DNA of 64,000 nucleotides from Halobacteriovorax sp. GB3 (GTDB lineage Bacteria > Bdellovibrionota > Bacteriovoracia > Bacteriovoracales > Bacteriovoracaceae): assembly GCF_028649655.1 (NCBI RefSeq), contig NZ_JAQSLN010000001.1:930001-994000 (forward strand), in the 5' to 3' direction. Position numbers and translations under genes: made by a program. Shown piece after piece: positions 33,149-43,100 of the stretch. Within the stretch, counting starts at the first letter, position 1; every line of letters begins with the position of its first letter. Under the pieces are notes generated by a model. It was not told the DNA's origin. It searched no databases and saw only the letters and a program-made list of their open reading frames with translations.

Positions 33149-35524
33149 ATGAAATACTTTAAGTATATAGGTGCGCTCTTTTTTATTTTTTTCATCTCTC
33201 TCATCTCTTGGAAGTATTACCAAGGAGTCTATGCTTCTAGGCCAGATTATGACGGCGTAGTGGTTTCAAAGGTCTTAAATTTTCCAACGCGTGTTGTTCG
33301 CGACAGCGAGGGGATCCCCCATATCTACGCAAAGAGTAATCACGATCTCTACTTTGCTCTAGGGCAGACAGTCGCTTCTGATCGCCTTTTTCAAATGGAC
33401 ATCGTTAGACGCGTTGGAGCAGGTCGATTAAGCGAAATATTGGGTAAAAAGACATTAAAGGTTGATAAGCTTTTTAGAACTCTTGGCTCAAGATATTTCT
33501 TTGAAGAAAAATTGAAAGCACAGAAACTGAATCCTGAAATGGTCGAGGCCATGAAGTCTTTTTTTGAAGGGGTCAATCAGTTTATTAAAGAAGATAAGTT
33601 GCCACTTGAGTTTCAAATTCTTGGCTATAAACCACAACCATTTTCTGTCGCTGATGCCTATGGATTTGTTGGTTATATGGCCTATGGGTTCTCTGTTGCT
33701 TTTCAACAAGATCCACTTTTTACGAAATGGGAAAAGACTCTTGGTAAAGAGATTGTTGATCAGCTTCGCGTTGAGCCAAGTAAAAGTGAGAAGATTGTTA
33801 GTTTAAATTTAGATTCAAAGGTCTATGAAAAAGTAGCGACGATTATTGAGGATTACTTTGCTCCCTTTGAAGGAAGTAATGCATGGGTGCTTGGACCAAG
33901 GAAGACAAAATTTAATAATGCCATCCTAGCAAGTGATCCCCATATAAGTTTTTCAAACCCTGGTATTTGGTATGAGGCCCACCTGGTTTTAGAAAGTCAT
34001 AATAAAGATGAGTCGCCTCTTTATGAAATGTATGGCCACTTCTTACCGCTTCTTCCTTTCCCTGCTCTTGGGCATAATCATCATTATGGATGGGGTCTTA
34101 CAATGTCATATATTGATGATATGGACTTGTACAAAGAAGAAATAAAAGATAATCGATATCTTTATGATGGAAAATGGTTCGATTTAAAATCTCGGGAGGA
34201 GCTCATTCGCGTGCGTGCGGGCAAAGATGTCGTTCTTTCAGTGAAGGAAACGAGAAATGGACCGCTTTTAAACGAGGTCTTGGGTGAGAATCTTTCTTTG
34301 AAATGGCTATTTTTAAATGATGTAAATCGCCCTGTAGAAGCTTTTTATCGCATGAATCATGCTAAGAATATGGAAGAGTTTCAAAAGGCAACAGACTTTG
34401 GAGCAAGCCCTGGGCTCAATGTTCTTTATGGTGATTCCTTTGGAAATATTGCACACTTTCTCTTTGGACAAATCCCACTTAGAAAAAAGAACTTACAAAA
34501 TGATTTCGTTTTTGATGGCACGAGTTCCCAAGATGATTATATTGGTCTTTTAGATTTTGATCAAAAGCCTTTTACAATCAATCCTAAATCGGGAGTCATT
34601 GTTTCTGCTAATAATCGAATTGCTAATACTGATCGTGAAAGAATTCGCGGATGGTGGCAAGTTAATAATCGACACGATACGATCTCTCATCTTCTCGATC
34701 AACGTGATGATTGGACAATCGAATCTCTAAGACAAGTTCAAACATCAACCTTTGATCTTCTCAGCCTTAAAGATCGTGATGAGCTTATAGAGGCGCTCTC
34801 TGTTTTTAAGTTTCAAGAAAACGAAGGGCTTGCTTTAAAACTATTGAAAAAGTGGGATGGAAAAAGTGAGGTTGACTCTGTTGGTGCAACGATCTTTCAT
34901 CAATTTGCTATGGATATCAATGAGATGATTTTAGATGAAGTTTCTAAAGAAGATTACATCACTTATTGTAAAACTCAGGCCCAGTGGCATTTCTTTCAGC
35001 GAGTGATCCGAAATGAGAAGTTTCCACTATGGGACTTTAAAGATACAAAAGAAGTTGAAACGAGGACATTTGCACTTAAGAGAATTTTCAAAAAGTCGAT
35101 TTCTAAGCTAGAAAGAGAGTTGGGCAGAGATGTTAGCTCTTGGCATTGGGGTCAGTTACACAAGCTTACTTATCCACATCCTCTTGGTGTTATTGGGCCA
35201 CTTAAATATCTTTTTAATATTGGTCCCGTGGCCATTAATGGTGGCATGAACTCGATTAATCACAACAGAAGGGTTGGTTGTAAAACTGAGCATAACCCTA
35301 CAAGTGGACCTTCTACAAGGCGATTGATTGATTTTTCCAACTCCAATAAATCTTTTGGCATCTTACCTCTTGGTGTTTCTGGTCATCCTAAATCACCATA
35401 TTATGAAAACCAAAAAGATCGCTTCATCGAGGGCTCTTATCGTTTTCAATTGCTTTCAAAAGAACTTATTGAAAAGAACAAGGCCCACGAGAAAATGTAT
35501 CTACCTGCACAGGCCCTTGATTAA
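33149..35524 (+). CDS. Penicillin-acylase family Ntn hydrolase
   Basis: A 791-residue protein with an N-terminal hydrophobic signal or anchor. The family's autoprocessing site is EGSNAWVLG: Ser243 after Gly242 would become the N-terminal nucleophile of the beta subunit. Upstream, RVVRDSEGIPHIYAKS and GQTVASDRLFQMD are typical alpha-subunit motifs. Substrates of relatives include beta-lactams, N-acyl-homoserine lactones and N-acyl peptides; the sequence does not tell which applies. It should act in the periplasm. Its stop overlaps the stop of the convergent lipoprotein by three bases. Confidence 0.92.
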   Translation: MKYFKYIGALFFIFFISLISWKYYQGVYASRPDYDGVVVSKVLNFPTRVVRDSEGIPHIYAKSNHDLYFALGQTVASDRLFQMDIVRRVGAGRLSEILGKKTLKVDKLFRTLGSRYFFEEKLKAQKLNPEMVEAMKSFFEGVNQFIKEDKLPLEFQILGYKPQPFSVADAYGFVGYMAYGFSVAFQQDPLFTKWEKTLGKEIVDQLRVEPSKSEKIVSLNLDSKVYEKVATIIEDYFAPFEGSNAWVLGPRKTKFNNAILASDPHISFSNPGIWYEAHLVLESHNKDESPLYEMYGHFLPLLPFPALGHNHHYGWGLTMSYIDDMDLYKEEIKDNRYLYDGKWFDLKSREELIRVRAGKDVVLSVKETRNGPLLNEVLGENLSLKWLFLNDVNRPVEAFYRMNHAKNMEEFQKATDFGASPGLNVLYGDSFGNIAHFLFGQIPLRKKNLQNDFVFDGTSSQDDYIGLLDFDQKPFTINPKSGVIVSANNRIANTDRERIRGWWQVNNRHDTISHLLDQRDDWTIESLRQVQTSTFDLLSLKDRDELIEALSVFKFQENEGLALKLLKKWDGKSEVDSVGATIFHQFAMDINEMILDEVSKEDYITYCKTQAQWHFFQRVIRNEKFPLWDFKDTKEVETRTFALKRIFKKSISKLERELGRDVSSWHWGQLHKLTYPHPLGVIGPLKYLFNIGPVAINGGMNSINHNRRVGCKTEHNPTSGPSTRRLIDFSNSNKSFGILPLGVSGHPKSPYYENQKDRFIEGSYRFQLLSKELIEKNKAHEKMYLPAQALD

Positions 35525-36207
35525 AGGGCCTTAAGTAGCTGCTCTTCTTCTTTATTTGCTTTTTCAGGTAAGACCCTAAAGTAAGTCGAAAGTATTTCTG
35601 ATCTTTCGATCACTTTGTACTTCTTAAAAGATTCTTCGAAAAGAACAGGACCCTCTTCAACGGAAAATGGAAATTTTCCTTTTAAAAGGCCAATCCAATT
35701 CAGATCAACGTTATATCCTCGAATATATCTTGTAATACGATAAACATTCAATGAGCTATTGTTTTTATTGATGGCCTTTCCTTCGTAGACACGATTATCT
35801 TTTACGATAAGAAAGTGATCTTTTTTATCAATGAGAATGTGTACTTTATTCTTTGATAATTTTGAAAGAAGCTCATCTTTAGATGAAGTGAAGAGATCGA
35901 ATCCAAAATCAGGTGTTGAGATATAGATTTTCTTTTTGTAATAAAAACCATCTCTAAAGGCTTCAACTGTCTTTTCTTCATATTTAGAAGGCATAGAGTT
36001 GGATGAAACCATAACGAGCTTCCCATCCATGTTAAATGAATTGTCAGAGAGCTTTGTTACGAGTTTTGATTTGAGATCTTCGATTTTTAATGGCATACCA
36101 TTGGTCATGAGATCGTTAACCATTTGGTCGTGGACTTTTGATTTATCTAATAACGAACAAGAACTGAAGAGAGTAAGAGCTACTAAGAGCACTGGCCATG
36201 TTTTCAT
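35521..36207 (-). CDS. Lipoprotein of unknown function
   Basis: A 228-residue protein with lipobox FSSC (Cys17). The body alternates short strands, as in LolA/LolB-like or DUF4292 proteins (DGKLVMVSSNS, GFYYKKKIYISTPDFGFDLF), but I cannot assign a family with certainty. It follows the thiamine-pyrophosphokinase-like gene by 71 bases on the same strand and may be co-transcribed with it. The LolB-like reading, if right, would imply lipoprotein insertion in the outer membrane. Confidence 0.6.
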   Translation of the reverse strand: MKTWPVLLVALTLFSSCSLLDKSKVHDQMVNDLMTNGMPLKIEDLKSKLVTKLSDNSFNMDGKLVMVSSNSMPSKYEEKTVEAFRDGFYYKKKIYISTPDFGFDLFTSSKDELLSKLSKNKVHILIDKKDHFLIVKDNRVYEGKAINKNNSSLNVYRITRYIRGYNVDLNWIGLLKGKFPFSVEEGPVLFEESFKKYKVIERSEILSTYFRVLPEKANKEEEQLLKAL

Positions 36208-36278
36208 TTTTCTTCCTTAATAAAATTAATGTTAAAGTTGAATTTTAGACAACCCCTAAACCCTTTTTCAATACAAAA

Positions 36279-36896
36279 TTAGGAGTCCTGTAGATAAATA
36301 AAAAGTGGTTTTTGCGATTGAATATGAATAGAGCCGCTGGCCTGGTTTGAAAGAGGGCGTGAGGAGAGTTTTCTTATAAGTGTAGGGGACTCTAGTTTGT
36401 ATTTACAGTCACCTTCAAGAGTAATTTCTTGGTCATCGAATGTGATCAGCGAAAAAAGGCCGTGATGCTCAAGGATAAAATCTCCTGGCGAATGCGCAAT
36501 AAATTCATCATCGATAAAAACAAGGCAGGGTTCGTCTCTTTTTTCTAGAAAATTGTAAATGGCCCCAAAATTTAGAAATTCATGATCCTTTCTCCCTCCT
36601 ATAAATCCTAAAAGGGTGACGATTTCTATATTAAAAGGAATTAAATCAAGAGCGTAGCTAAGGTCAGAGAAGTCTTTGTCTCTCTCTAGGAGAATATCAA
36701 GCTTTTGATCTGTAATATTGGAATCATTATCACCAAGGCTAAGGTGAGGGTGAGAATCATCAATTCTGTGATTGAGACCGCCATCCACATAAATGATGGG
36801 CTCATCTCTCTCAATGGCCTCACTGAAGGGCATTGGGCCTACGAGAGTAATTTCGCTATAGTCTTTTATCAGTTGTAAAAACGTTTCTTTTTCCAT
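36279..36896 (-). CDS. Thiamine pyrophosphokinase-like protein
   Basis: A 205-residue protein with the ordered motifs of thiamine pyrophosphokinase: VDGGLNH, LSLGDNDSN, RDKDFSDLSYAL and LLGFIGGRKDHE. The family transfers pyrophosphate from ATP to thiamine. The first acidic motif reads GDNDS where GDfDS is usual, and the C-terminal thiamine-binding part is weakly conserved, so another substrate is possible. No other thiamine gene is nearby. Confidence 0.72.
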   Translation of the reverse strand: MEKETFLQLIKDYSEITLVGPMPFSEAIERDEPIIYVDGGLNHRIDDSHPHLSLGDNDSNITDQKLDILLERDKDFSDLSYALDLIPFNIEIVTLLGFIGGRKDHEFLNFGAIYNFLEKRDEPCLVFIDDEFIAHSPGDFILEHHGLFSLITFDDQEITLEGDCKYKLESPTLIRKLSSRPLSNQASGSIHIQSQKPLFIYLQDS

Positions 36897-36946
36897 AACT
36901 TGCCCTTAGAGTTAAGTTAATTATAACAAAAAAATAAGGTATATAT

Positions 36947-37567
36947 ATGAAGATTTCTTCAAAAAAAGCACTGGATTTAATCAATAAAGACTTGGATGTC
37001 GCCCATGAAAGTGATGCGTTATGCTGGAATGAAGACGACTTCTCTTTTCAATGTTTTTGGAAAGAGGGTGCATTTCAATGTATATCGATCTATCGCTCAG
37101 AAGATAAAATCAAAAAGCTTTTTGCTCTAAGCCTCGCTCAGATCATGGAGAATCATAGTTTTCAGAGATTATCGCAAATATCCTTGAGAGAACTTGAGAG
37201 TTTCTTGCGTGATACAAATATCGAGGTGGCCTTCGATATGAATGAGGCCCAAGACTATCTTGAATGGTTTGACTATCTCAAAGACCGCTTTATGGCCGAT
37301 ATCTTTTTATCTGATCTATCCAGGATTCAAAGATTCGATGATTTGCGTCTCGCGGACAAAGTAAAAATTATTGATGCCTGGATTGGTGAATTTAACAAGT
37401 TTAAAGGAGAACTTTACTTTGAATTGGTTGCTTTTCACGATGACCAAGTGGCCCTTGAGGTTTGCCAAGAACAAGCTGAGCAGTGGCTATCTCCATTTTG
37501 TGCTGCTATGCAGAGATTAATTTTTCAAACAAGTTCGCGGCAAAAGTTAAATTGGGTTGCTCAATAG
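36947..37567 (+). CDS. Hypothetical cytoplasmic protein
   Basis: A 206-residue acidic protein without signal peptide or membrane segment. Segments such as ISLRELESFLRDTN and DYLEWFDYLKDRFMAD are clearly helical. I do not recognise a family. The gene is divergent from the thiamine-pyrophosphokinase-like gene with a 50-base gap and is followed 70 bases later by a cytochrome c gene on the same strand. Confidence 0.6.
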   Translation: MKISSKKALDLINKDLDVAHESDALCWNEDDFSFQCFWKEGAFQCISIYRSEDKIKKLFALSLAQIMENHSFQRLSQISLRELESFLRDTNIEVAFDMNEAQDYLEWFDYLKDRFMADIFLSDLSRIQRFDDLRLADKVKIIDAWIGEFNKFKGELYFELVAFHDDQVALEVCQEQAEQWLSPFCAAMQRLIFQTSSRQKLNWVAQ

Positions 37568-37637
37568 TGTAATTTTTTGATAGTATTATAGTAATTAAAT
37601 CCAATATTTATAGTTTTTCTTTTTTTGAGGTTCAACA

Positions 37638-37928
37638 ATGAAAACTCTTGTTTTAATGATATCGCTTCTAAGTTCTGTTACTTTTGCTGCTGATGCGACA
37701 AATGGACAAAAACTCTATAAAGCTTGTATTTCTTGTCACGGTCAAAGCGGTGAAGGAAATCCTGCAATGAAAGCTCCACGTATTGGTGGACAGCACGATT
37801 GGTATCTTTTAACTCAACTAAACATGTTCAAATCTAAAGAGAGAAAGAACCCAGCAATGTTCCCTTTCATTAAAAACTTAAGTGAAAGTGATTTTGCCGA
37901 CCTTTCTGCCTACATTTCTACACTGTAG
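37638..37928 (+). CDS. Small periplasmic class I cytochrome c
   Basis: A 96-residue protein with a signal peptide (cleavage near TFAAD), a single heme site Cys30-Ile-Ser-Cys33-His34 and a likely axial Met74 in NPAMFPF. Length and layout suit a soluble c5/c553-like electron carrier in the periplasm. It would need the ResB/CcsA system encoded at 29068-32287. GAGGTTCAACA precedes the start. Confidence 0.93.
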   Translation: MKTLVLMISLLSSVTFAADATNGQKLYKACISCHGQSGEGNPAMKAPRIGGQHDWYLLTQLNMFKSKERKNPAMFPFIKNLSESDFADLSAYISTL

Positions 37929-37980
37929 TTTTTAAGAAAATCGGCTATAATATTGTTTAAAACCCTAGCGAAGGATTGCT

Positions 37981-38421
37981 ATGAAACTCGCTTTTGTTAA
38001 AGCTAAAAACGAACAAGATTATAAAAAAATCTATGATTATAATACGGATGCTTTCTCTGATAGCCCAGACTTTCACTGGAACTTAGATGAGATCAAGGCA
38101 GAAGTAAAAGATGGCTGGGAACTCTATTCGGCCAATATCGATCATGAAGTTGTCGCAGCTCTTTTTGTAAAAAAAGACGGAGTAAAGATGCTCACAAAGC
38201 ACACTTCTATCAAAATTGATCATCAGGGAAGTGGATTCTCTCATAAGATCAAAGACTTTATTGAAGGACTTGCTAAAGAAAAAGGTGCTAGTAGCATCTA
38301 TAACTACTGTCGTATCGACAACTTTCGTCAGTACTCTCTCAATGAAAGCCACGGTTACCACAAGACTGACAAACGCCTAGGTGAGCAAGGTCTTGTTGTT
38401 GAGTGGAAAAAAGAACTCTAA
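37981..38421 (+). CDS. GNAT-family acetyltransferase-like protein
   Basis: A 146-residue protein with a GNAT layout: strand HEVVAALFVKKDG, then the acetyl-CoA loop region KIDHQGSGFSHKIKDFI in the position of the R/Q-x-x-G-x-G/A motif, and a final segment RIDNFRQYSLNESHGYHK. It should transfer an acetyl group to an amine; the substrate is unknown. It lies 52 bases after the cytochrome gene and abuts the stop of the convergent gene. Confidence 0.8.
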   Translation: MKLAFVKAKNEQDYKKIYDYNTDAFSDSPDFHWNLDEIKAEVKDGWELYSANIDHEVVAALFVKKDGVKMLTKHTSIKIDHQGSGFSHKIKDFIEGLAKEKGASSIYNYCRIDNFRQYSLNESHGYHKTDKRLGEQGLVVEWKKEL

Positions 38422-39594
38422 TTATTTTTTAATCGATGAATATCGCATTTGCAGACCTTGTTCAACCCAAGGTCTGTTCTTTGCTATATCAAATAGCTCT
38501 GGGCATTCTACTGTCGGGTTTCCTGTCGGATAACTTCCAATCCCATTTAGAAAATTGAGACACGTTCTTGCAAAGTGATCTGTGTACTCTGGAAAATTCT
38601 TAGTTAAATGAGTGAGAATAATTGCAACCCTTTCTTTGTCTGGCCCTTGAAATAATTTACCAGGAAGAGGGTCGAGCTCCTTTAGAGCTGTTAGAAGGCT
38701 CATTCTTCGATCATAATCAGAGCCAATCTTATTGATCATATTCCACGCTTGATTAAAGATGTCACCGTTAACGGGACCATCGAGAACGAATTTCATCAAA
38801 AAGAGATCAGAGGTATTTTTGGAAAGACTCTTTTTAGCACTTAGGATCTGATAGCTAAAAATACTAAGCGAGCGCGTATGTGTTGTTAAAAGAGGAACAA
38901 GAGATTGTTTCACTTTACTAAAGCATTGCTCATTCATAGTCGAATCGACAATTTTTTTTACGCTATCAGGTTTGGTCGTCATTTTAATCTGACTGCGAAG
39001 AGTTTGAATCAGCTGATGGCCGATGAAGTCTTTATCACAGTAGAACTCTGAGACTTTTGAGTGAGCGATGACTTGGACATATTCATTGAGATCAGCTTCT
39101 GGCTCAAAAAGAAGAACTTGTTTTGCCAGTTTAAATGCAAGTTCCGCATCTTGGTTTGATCTTGCCCAAATGAGTTTTGCTCTCTTAAGACAGGCCGTCT
39201 TTGATTCTTTAGAGTTTAAATTATCAATCTGACAATTCTTAAGAAAATTGAGTCCGTATTTAATTCTTCTCTCACGAAAGAAGACATCATCTTTGAGTGT
39301 TGGCCATGTGGCCAGGTGAAAGAGCTTGTCGAAAGTCTCTTTTGTATAGATTCCCTTTTTGATAGAATCAAGGGCCATTTCATTTGCCATGTTCGTGAGC
39401 ATTTCACGCCATGCTTTATCTCTTTTACTAGGGCGTATATCTTTTGCGTGTTGAATGAATTCTTTGTAGTTCTTTTGATCGGCTAAAATCTTAAGATCTT
39501 CGATTGTGTAGAGCTGTGAATAAACTCCAGATTGAGCTAAGCTTAGTGATGAGAAACAAAGAAATGCAAAAAGCATAAGGCATAGGGACTTCAC
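38422..39594 (-). CDS. Exported helical protein coupled to a response regulator
   Basis: A 390-residue protein with a signal peptide (cleavage near LSLAQS) and a largely helical body with regularly spaced aromatic and Lys residues, possibly TPR/HEAT-like, but no family is recognised. The start codon is GTG at 39594. It overlaps the TAG of the response regulator (TAGTG), with GAGGAG upstream inside the regulator gene, so translation is coupled. The next in-frame ATG would cut into the signal peptide, which supports the GTG start. Confidence 0.7.
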   Translation of the reverse strand: MKSLCLMLFAFLCFSSLSLAQSGVYSQLYTIEDLKILADQKNYKEFIQHAKDIRPSKRDKAWREMLTNMANEMALDSIKKGIYTKETFDKLFHLATWPTLKDDVFFRERRIKYGLNFLKNCQIDNLNSKESKTACLKRAKLIWARSNQDAELAFKLAKQVLLFEPEADLNEYVQVIAHSKVSEFYCDKDFIGHQLIQTLRSQIKMTTKPDSVKKIVDSTMNEQCFSKVKQSLVPLLTTHTRSLSIFSYQILSAKKSLSKNTSDLFLMKFVLDGPVNGDIFNQAWNMINKIGSDYDRRMSLLTALKELDPLPGKLFQGPDKERVAIILTHLTKNFPEYTDHFARTCLNFLNGIGSYPTGNPTVECPELFDIAKNRPWVEQGLQMRYSSIKK

Positions 39595-39956
39595 TAGCTA
39601 AGAATCTCCTCAATGATTTGGGTTAGGGTTTTTGATCGAAAAGGCTTTCTTATAATGCGACGTGTTCTACTCTCTTCGATCTCAATATCACAATCACCTG
39701 TAGCAATGATAATCGGCGTTTTGATGTTTTCATTGTCGATGAGTTCAATCATCTCGCGCGCGGTTGCATCACTGAGGTAATAGTCGCAGATAATTACATT
39801 GTACGTATTTTGCTGCAGAAGGTCTACTCCTTCTTTTAAGCTTTGCACGAGAGTGCAATCGAAGGAAAGTCTTTCGAGAATTGATTTTGTTAAATCACCA
39901 ATCGATAAGTCGTCTTCTATCAGTAAAATGTGTCCCTTTCTATGATCCACAATCAA
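39594..39956 (-). CDS. Single-domain response regulator (CheY-like)
   Basis: A 120-residue receiver domain without an output domain. Asp15-Asp16 bind metal, Asp58 in IICDYYLSD is the phosphorylation site, Thr86 in IIATGD and Lys104 in IRKPF complete the switch residues. It should receive phosphate from a histidine kinase not encoded in the window and act by protein contact. It forms a two-gene unit with the exported protein at 38422. Confidence 0.92.
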   Translation of the reverse strand: MIVDHRKGHILLIEDDLSIGDLTKSILERLSFDCTLVQSLKEGVDLLQQNTYNVIICDYYLSDATAREMIELIDNENIKTPIIIATGDCDIEIEESRTRRIIRKPFRSKTLTQIIEEILS

Positions 39957-40072
39957 TTCCAGTGTTGAGTAAGAGTTCTTTTATTTTAGGGGGTAAGACG
40001 TTTTTTTTCAAAAGTTTTCTGGTCGTAATTCTCTATTTGGGGTAGAAATTAGTTCTTATTTTTTATCGAACT

Positions 40073-40089
40073 CACGTTTATAAAACGTG
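40073..40089. promoter_or_regulatory. Inverted repeat in the putA leader
   Basis: CACGTTT (40073-40079), spacer ATA, AAACGTG (40083-40089), perfect. It lies 25 bases before the putA ATG, where it could be an operator or an mRNA hairpin. The PutA protein here lacks its own DNA-binding domain, so a separate regulator may use this site. Confidence 0.4.
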
Positions 40090-40114
40090 GGATTAAGGGG
40101 AAGGGAACCGCAAT

Positions 40115-43100
40115 ATGAATTCGGTAGGAATGAAGTTAAATACTTTCAAACTTGATCAAACGAATTGGGAAGTCATTGTTAATGAAAACTTCTCACCACT
40201 TTTAGCTGAAAATGACCAATTAAAGTCACTAGCTAGTGACAAATTAAAACAATATATTAACAGTGAATTTAGCGACTTTCGAGTTCAACTAAATTTTTAT
40301 GGTGTGAGTTTACTTTGTGCCTATTTCTTTGAAGAAAAGGTTATAAGAGTTGCCTCATCTCGCCTTAATAGTGAAATGTTTCTTATTCAAGGAAAGCAAA
40401 CGCTAAGCTCTTTCGAAGGTGACCTCTCAAATGATGAGATCTTTCGTGAATATAAAAAACACGCAGAAAAAATCGCAAGCTTAAGCCTAAAAGATTTTCC
40501 AAGTGTTTATGAGCAAGTAACTCATGTCGAAGGACTTGTCGATCTGCTTGATTCTAAGGCAACATCCGAGCTAGGTTTAGCTAAAGTTGAGTCGAAGGCA
40601 GGCGGGCTTATTGAAGCTCTTTTAGTTAAAGTTAATAGTTATTCTCCGAGTCTTTTTGAGAAAATTTCTGATTTTGGTTTAAACTTAACGGCCAATTATG
40701 CACTTCTTCGAGTTCACATGCTGAAGTTCTTGGCGATTCTTCCATCACTTGATCACGATACTCAGGGAGTAGAAGTCAAAAGAATTCTTCTTGAATCTCT
40801 TCGCCGCTTAATCAAAGACTCTAAAAAAGCGAAAAGACTTAAAAAGAAAGGTCAGGAAAAGGCACTACCTTCAAGCTATATTATCGCCGTATATTTTAAG
40901 TTTATTTTCTTTAAATTAATTCCTTCAAAACCACTCGCGCAGTTTGTTCGCTTTTCTGTTCGTTTAATGGCCAAGCGTTTTATTGCTGGAGAAACAATTG
41001 AGACGGCCGAGAAGTCCATTAAGGAACTCGCTTTAACTGGAAGAGATGTTACACTCGATCAGCTAGGGGAGCTTGTTGTCTCTGAGAAAGAAGCTGATCA
41101 CTATTGCAATGAAGTGATTAAACTTATTAAAGGCTTCTCTTTACATGTTAAAAAAGGTGATAAGAACTCTGCTGGAGTCAATCGCGCTCACGTGTCAATT
41201 AAAGTAAGCGCACTTTGTTCTGATTTTAAACCACAGAGTTTTGATTATACTTATAAGCTAGTCGCACCAAGACTTAAAAAAATTCTACTTTGTGCTAAAG
41301 ATGAAGATGTCTTTATCAATATCGATGCTGAACATTATGATTATCGTGATATCGTTTTTAAAGTTTATAAAAAGGTCCTACTTGAGACACCAGAACTTTC
41401 TGATTATAAGGCAACAGGTATTGTTATTCAGGCCTACCTTCGCGATGGACACACTCATTTAAAAGAGATCGTTGAGCTGGCCAAAGAACGTGGTCACACA
41501 ATGCCGATTCGTCTTGTTAAAGGTGCTTACTGGGATGCTGAAACTGTTGAAGCAGACGCTCACAATTTTAATGCTCCAGAGTTTTTAAATAAAGAAGAGA
41601 CAGATCTTCATTTTAGACAAATGATTTTTGAGATCTTCAAGTCATCTCCTCATATTCAACTATGTATTGCTTCTCATAACTTTAGTGACCACTGCTTTAG
41701 TGAGGCCTTAAGAAGTGAGCTATACCCAGATGCTCTTCCGATTGAGCACCAATGTTTACACATGACTTATGAGGCGCTTTCTACTGCTATGGCAAAAATG
41801 GGATGGCCTGTAAGAAATTATGTTCCAATTGGATCGCTTCTTGTTGGAATGGCCTACCTTGTAAGACGTATAATGGAAAATTCATCACAAGTGGGTGTTC
41901 TTACTATTATGCGTTCTCATAAAAAGAATATCTCTCTTCAGTCACCAGAGCAAGTGCACAGCGAGAACAAGAAAAATGGAACACTCACGCACGATCAAAC
42001 GGTTAGTGGGTTAACGTCTCAATTTTTTAACGTCACACCACTGCGCTCGTATTTAGATGATCAACGAGTTTGGCTAGAAAATTCTCTGTCAGATTTTAAA
42101 GCTCAACTCGATCAATTCTATTCTAATGATTTTAAAGTATCAGGTGAAGAAGTCTCAATCCTATCGAGTTCCGATCCATCACTTAGTGTAGGTAAAATTC
42201 AGTTTGCTACAAAAGAAGATGCAAATAAAGCTGTAGAGATCGTTGATCAATCTTATAATAGCGGAGAATGGGCAAAGACGAGCTGGATTCATAGAGCGAG
42301 CACTCTTGTTCGCGCCAGTGAAATCATGCTTTCTAGACGTAATGAACTTAGTGCTCTGATTTCATATGAGGCCGGTAAGGCCCTTGATGAATCTCTTGCC
42401 GATGTCGATGAAGCTATCGATTTTTTAAACTTCTACGCTAGAGAAGAGGGGCGTTATCATAAGCATTCAAAAGAAGTTCTTTCTCGTGGAGCCACGGCCG
42501 TTATCGCGCCATGGAACTTCCCTTTGGCAATTCCTTGTGGAATGGCCGTTTCTTCTCTTGTTGCCGGTAATACGGTTATTTTAAAATCAGCAGAACAAAC
42601 TCCGCTGATCGCTCAAGAGCTTGTTAATATTCTCCATCTTGCTGGGGTACCAAAGAATGTATTAATCCACCTTCCTGGACTTGGTGAGATCGTTGGTAAT
42701 GAACTCATTCACCATGAAAGAATTAGCTCTATTGTTTTCACTGGGTCAAAGGCCGTCGGGAAAATTATTGAAAAAGCGGCAAGAGCGAGAGTCTATGAAA
42801 ACAAACTTCATCAACTTTCATATCCTGTGTCTATTATTACTGAAATGGGTGGAAAGAATGCGACAATCGTTACGGCCAACGCTGAATTGGATGAAACGGT
42901 TTCTGGAATTCTCTATTCCGCTTTCGCTCATGCTGGACAGAAGTGTTCGGCCTGTTCAAGAGTGATTGTAGACAATTCTGTTAAAGATAAGCTTATTGCT
43001 CGTTTAAAAGAAGCAGCGAGCGACATTGAAGTTGGTGTAGCATGGAATTATTCAACTTCAATAAACCCTCTCATCACTAAAGAAGATAAAGAGCGCGTTC

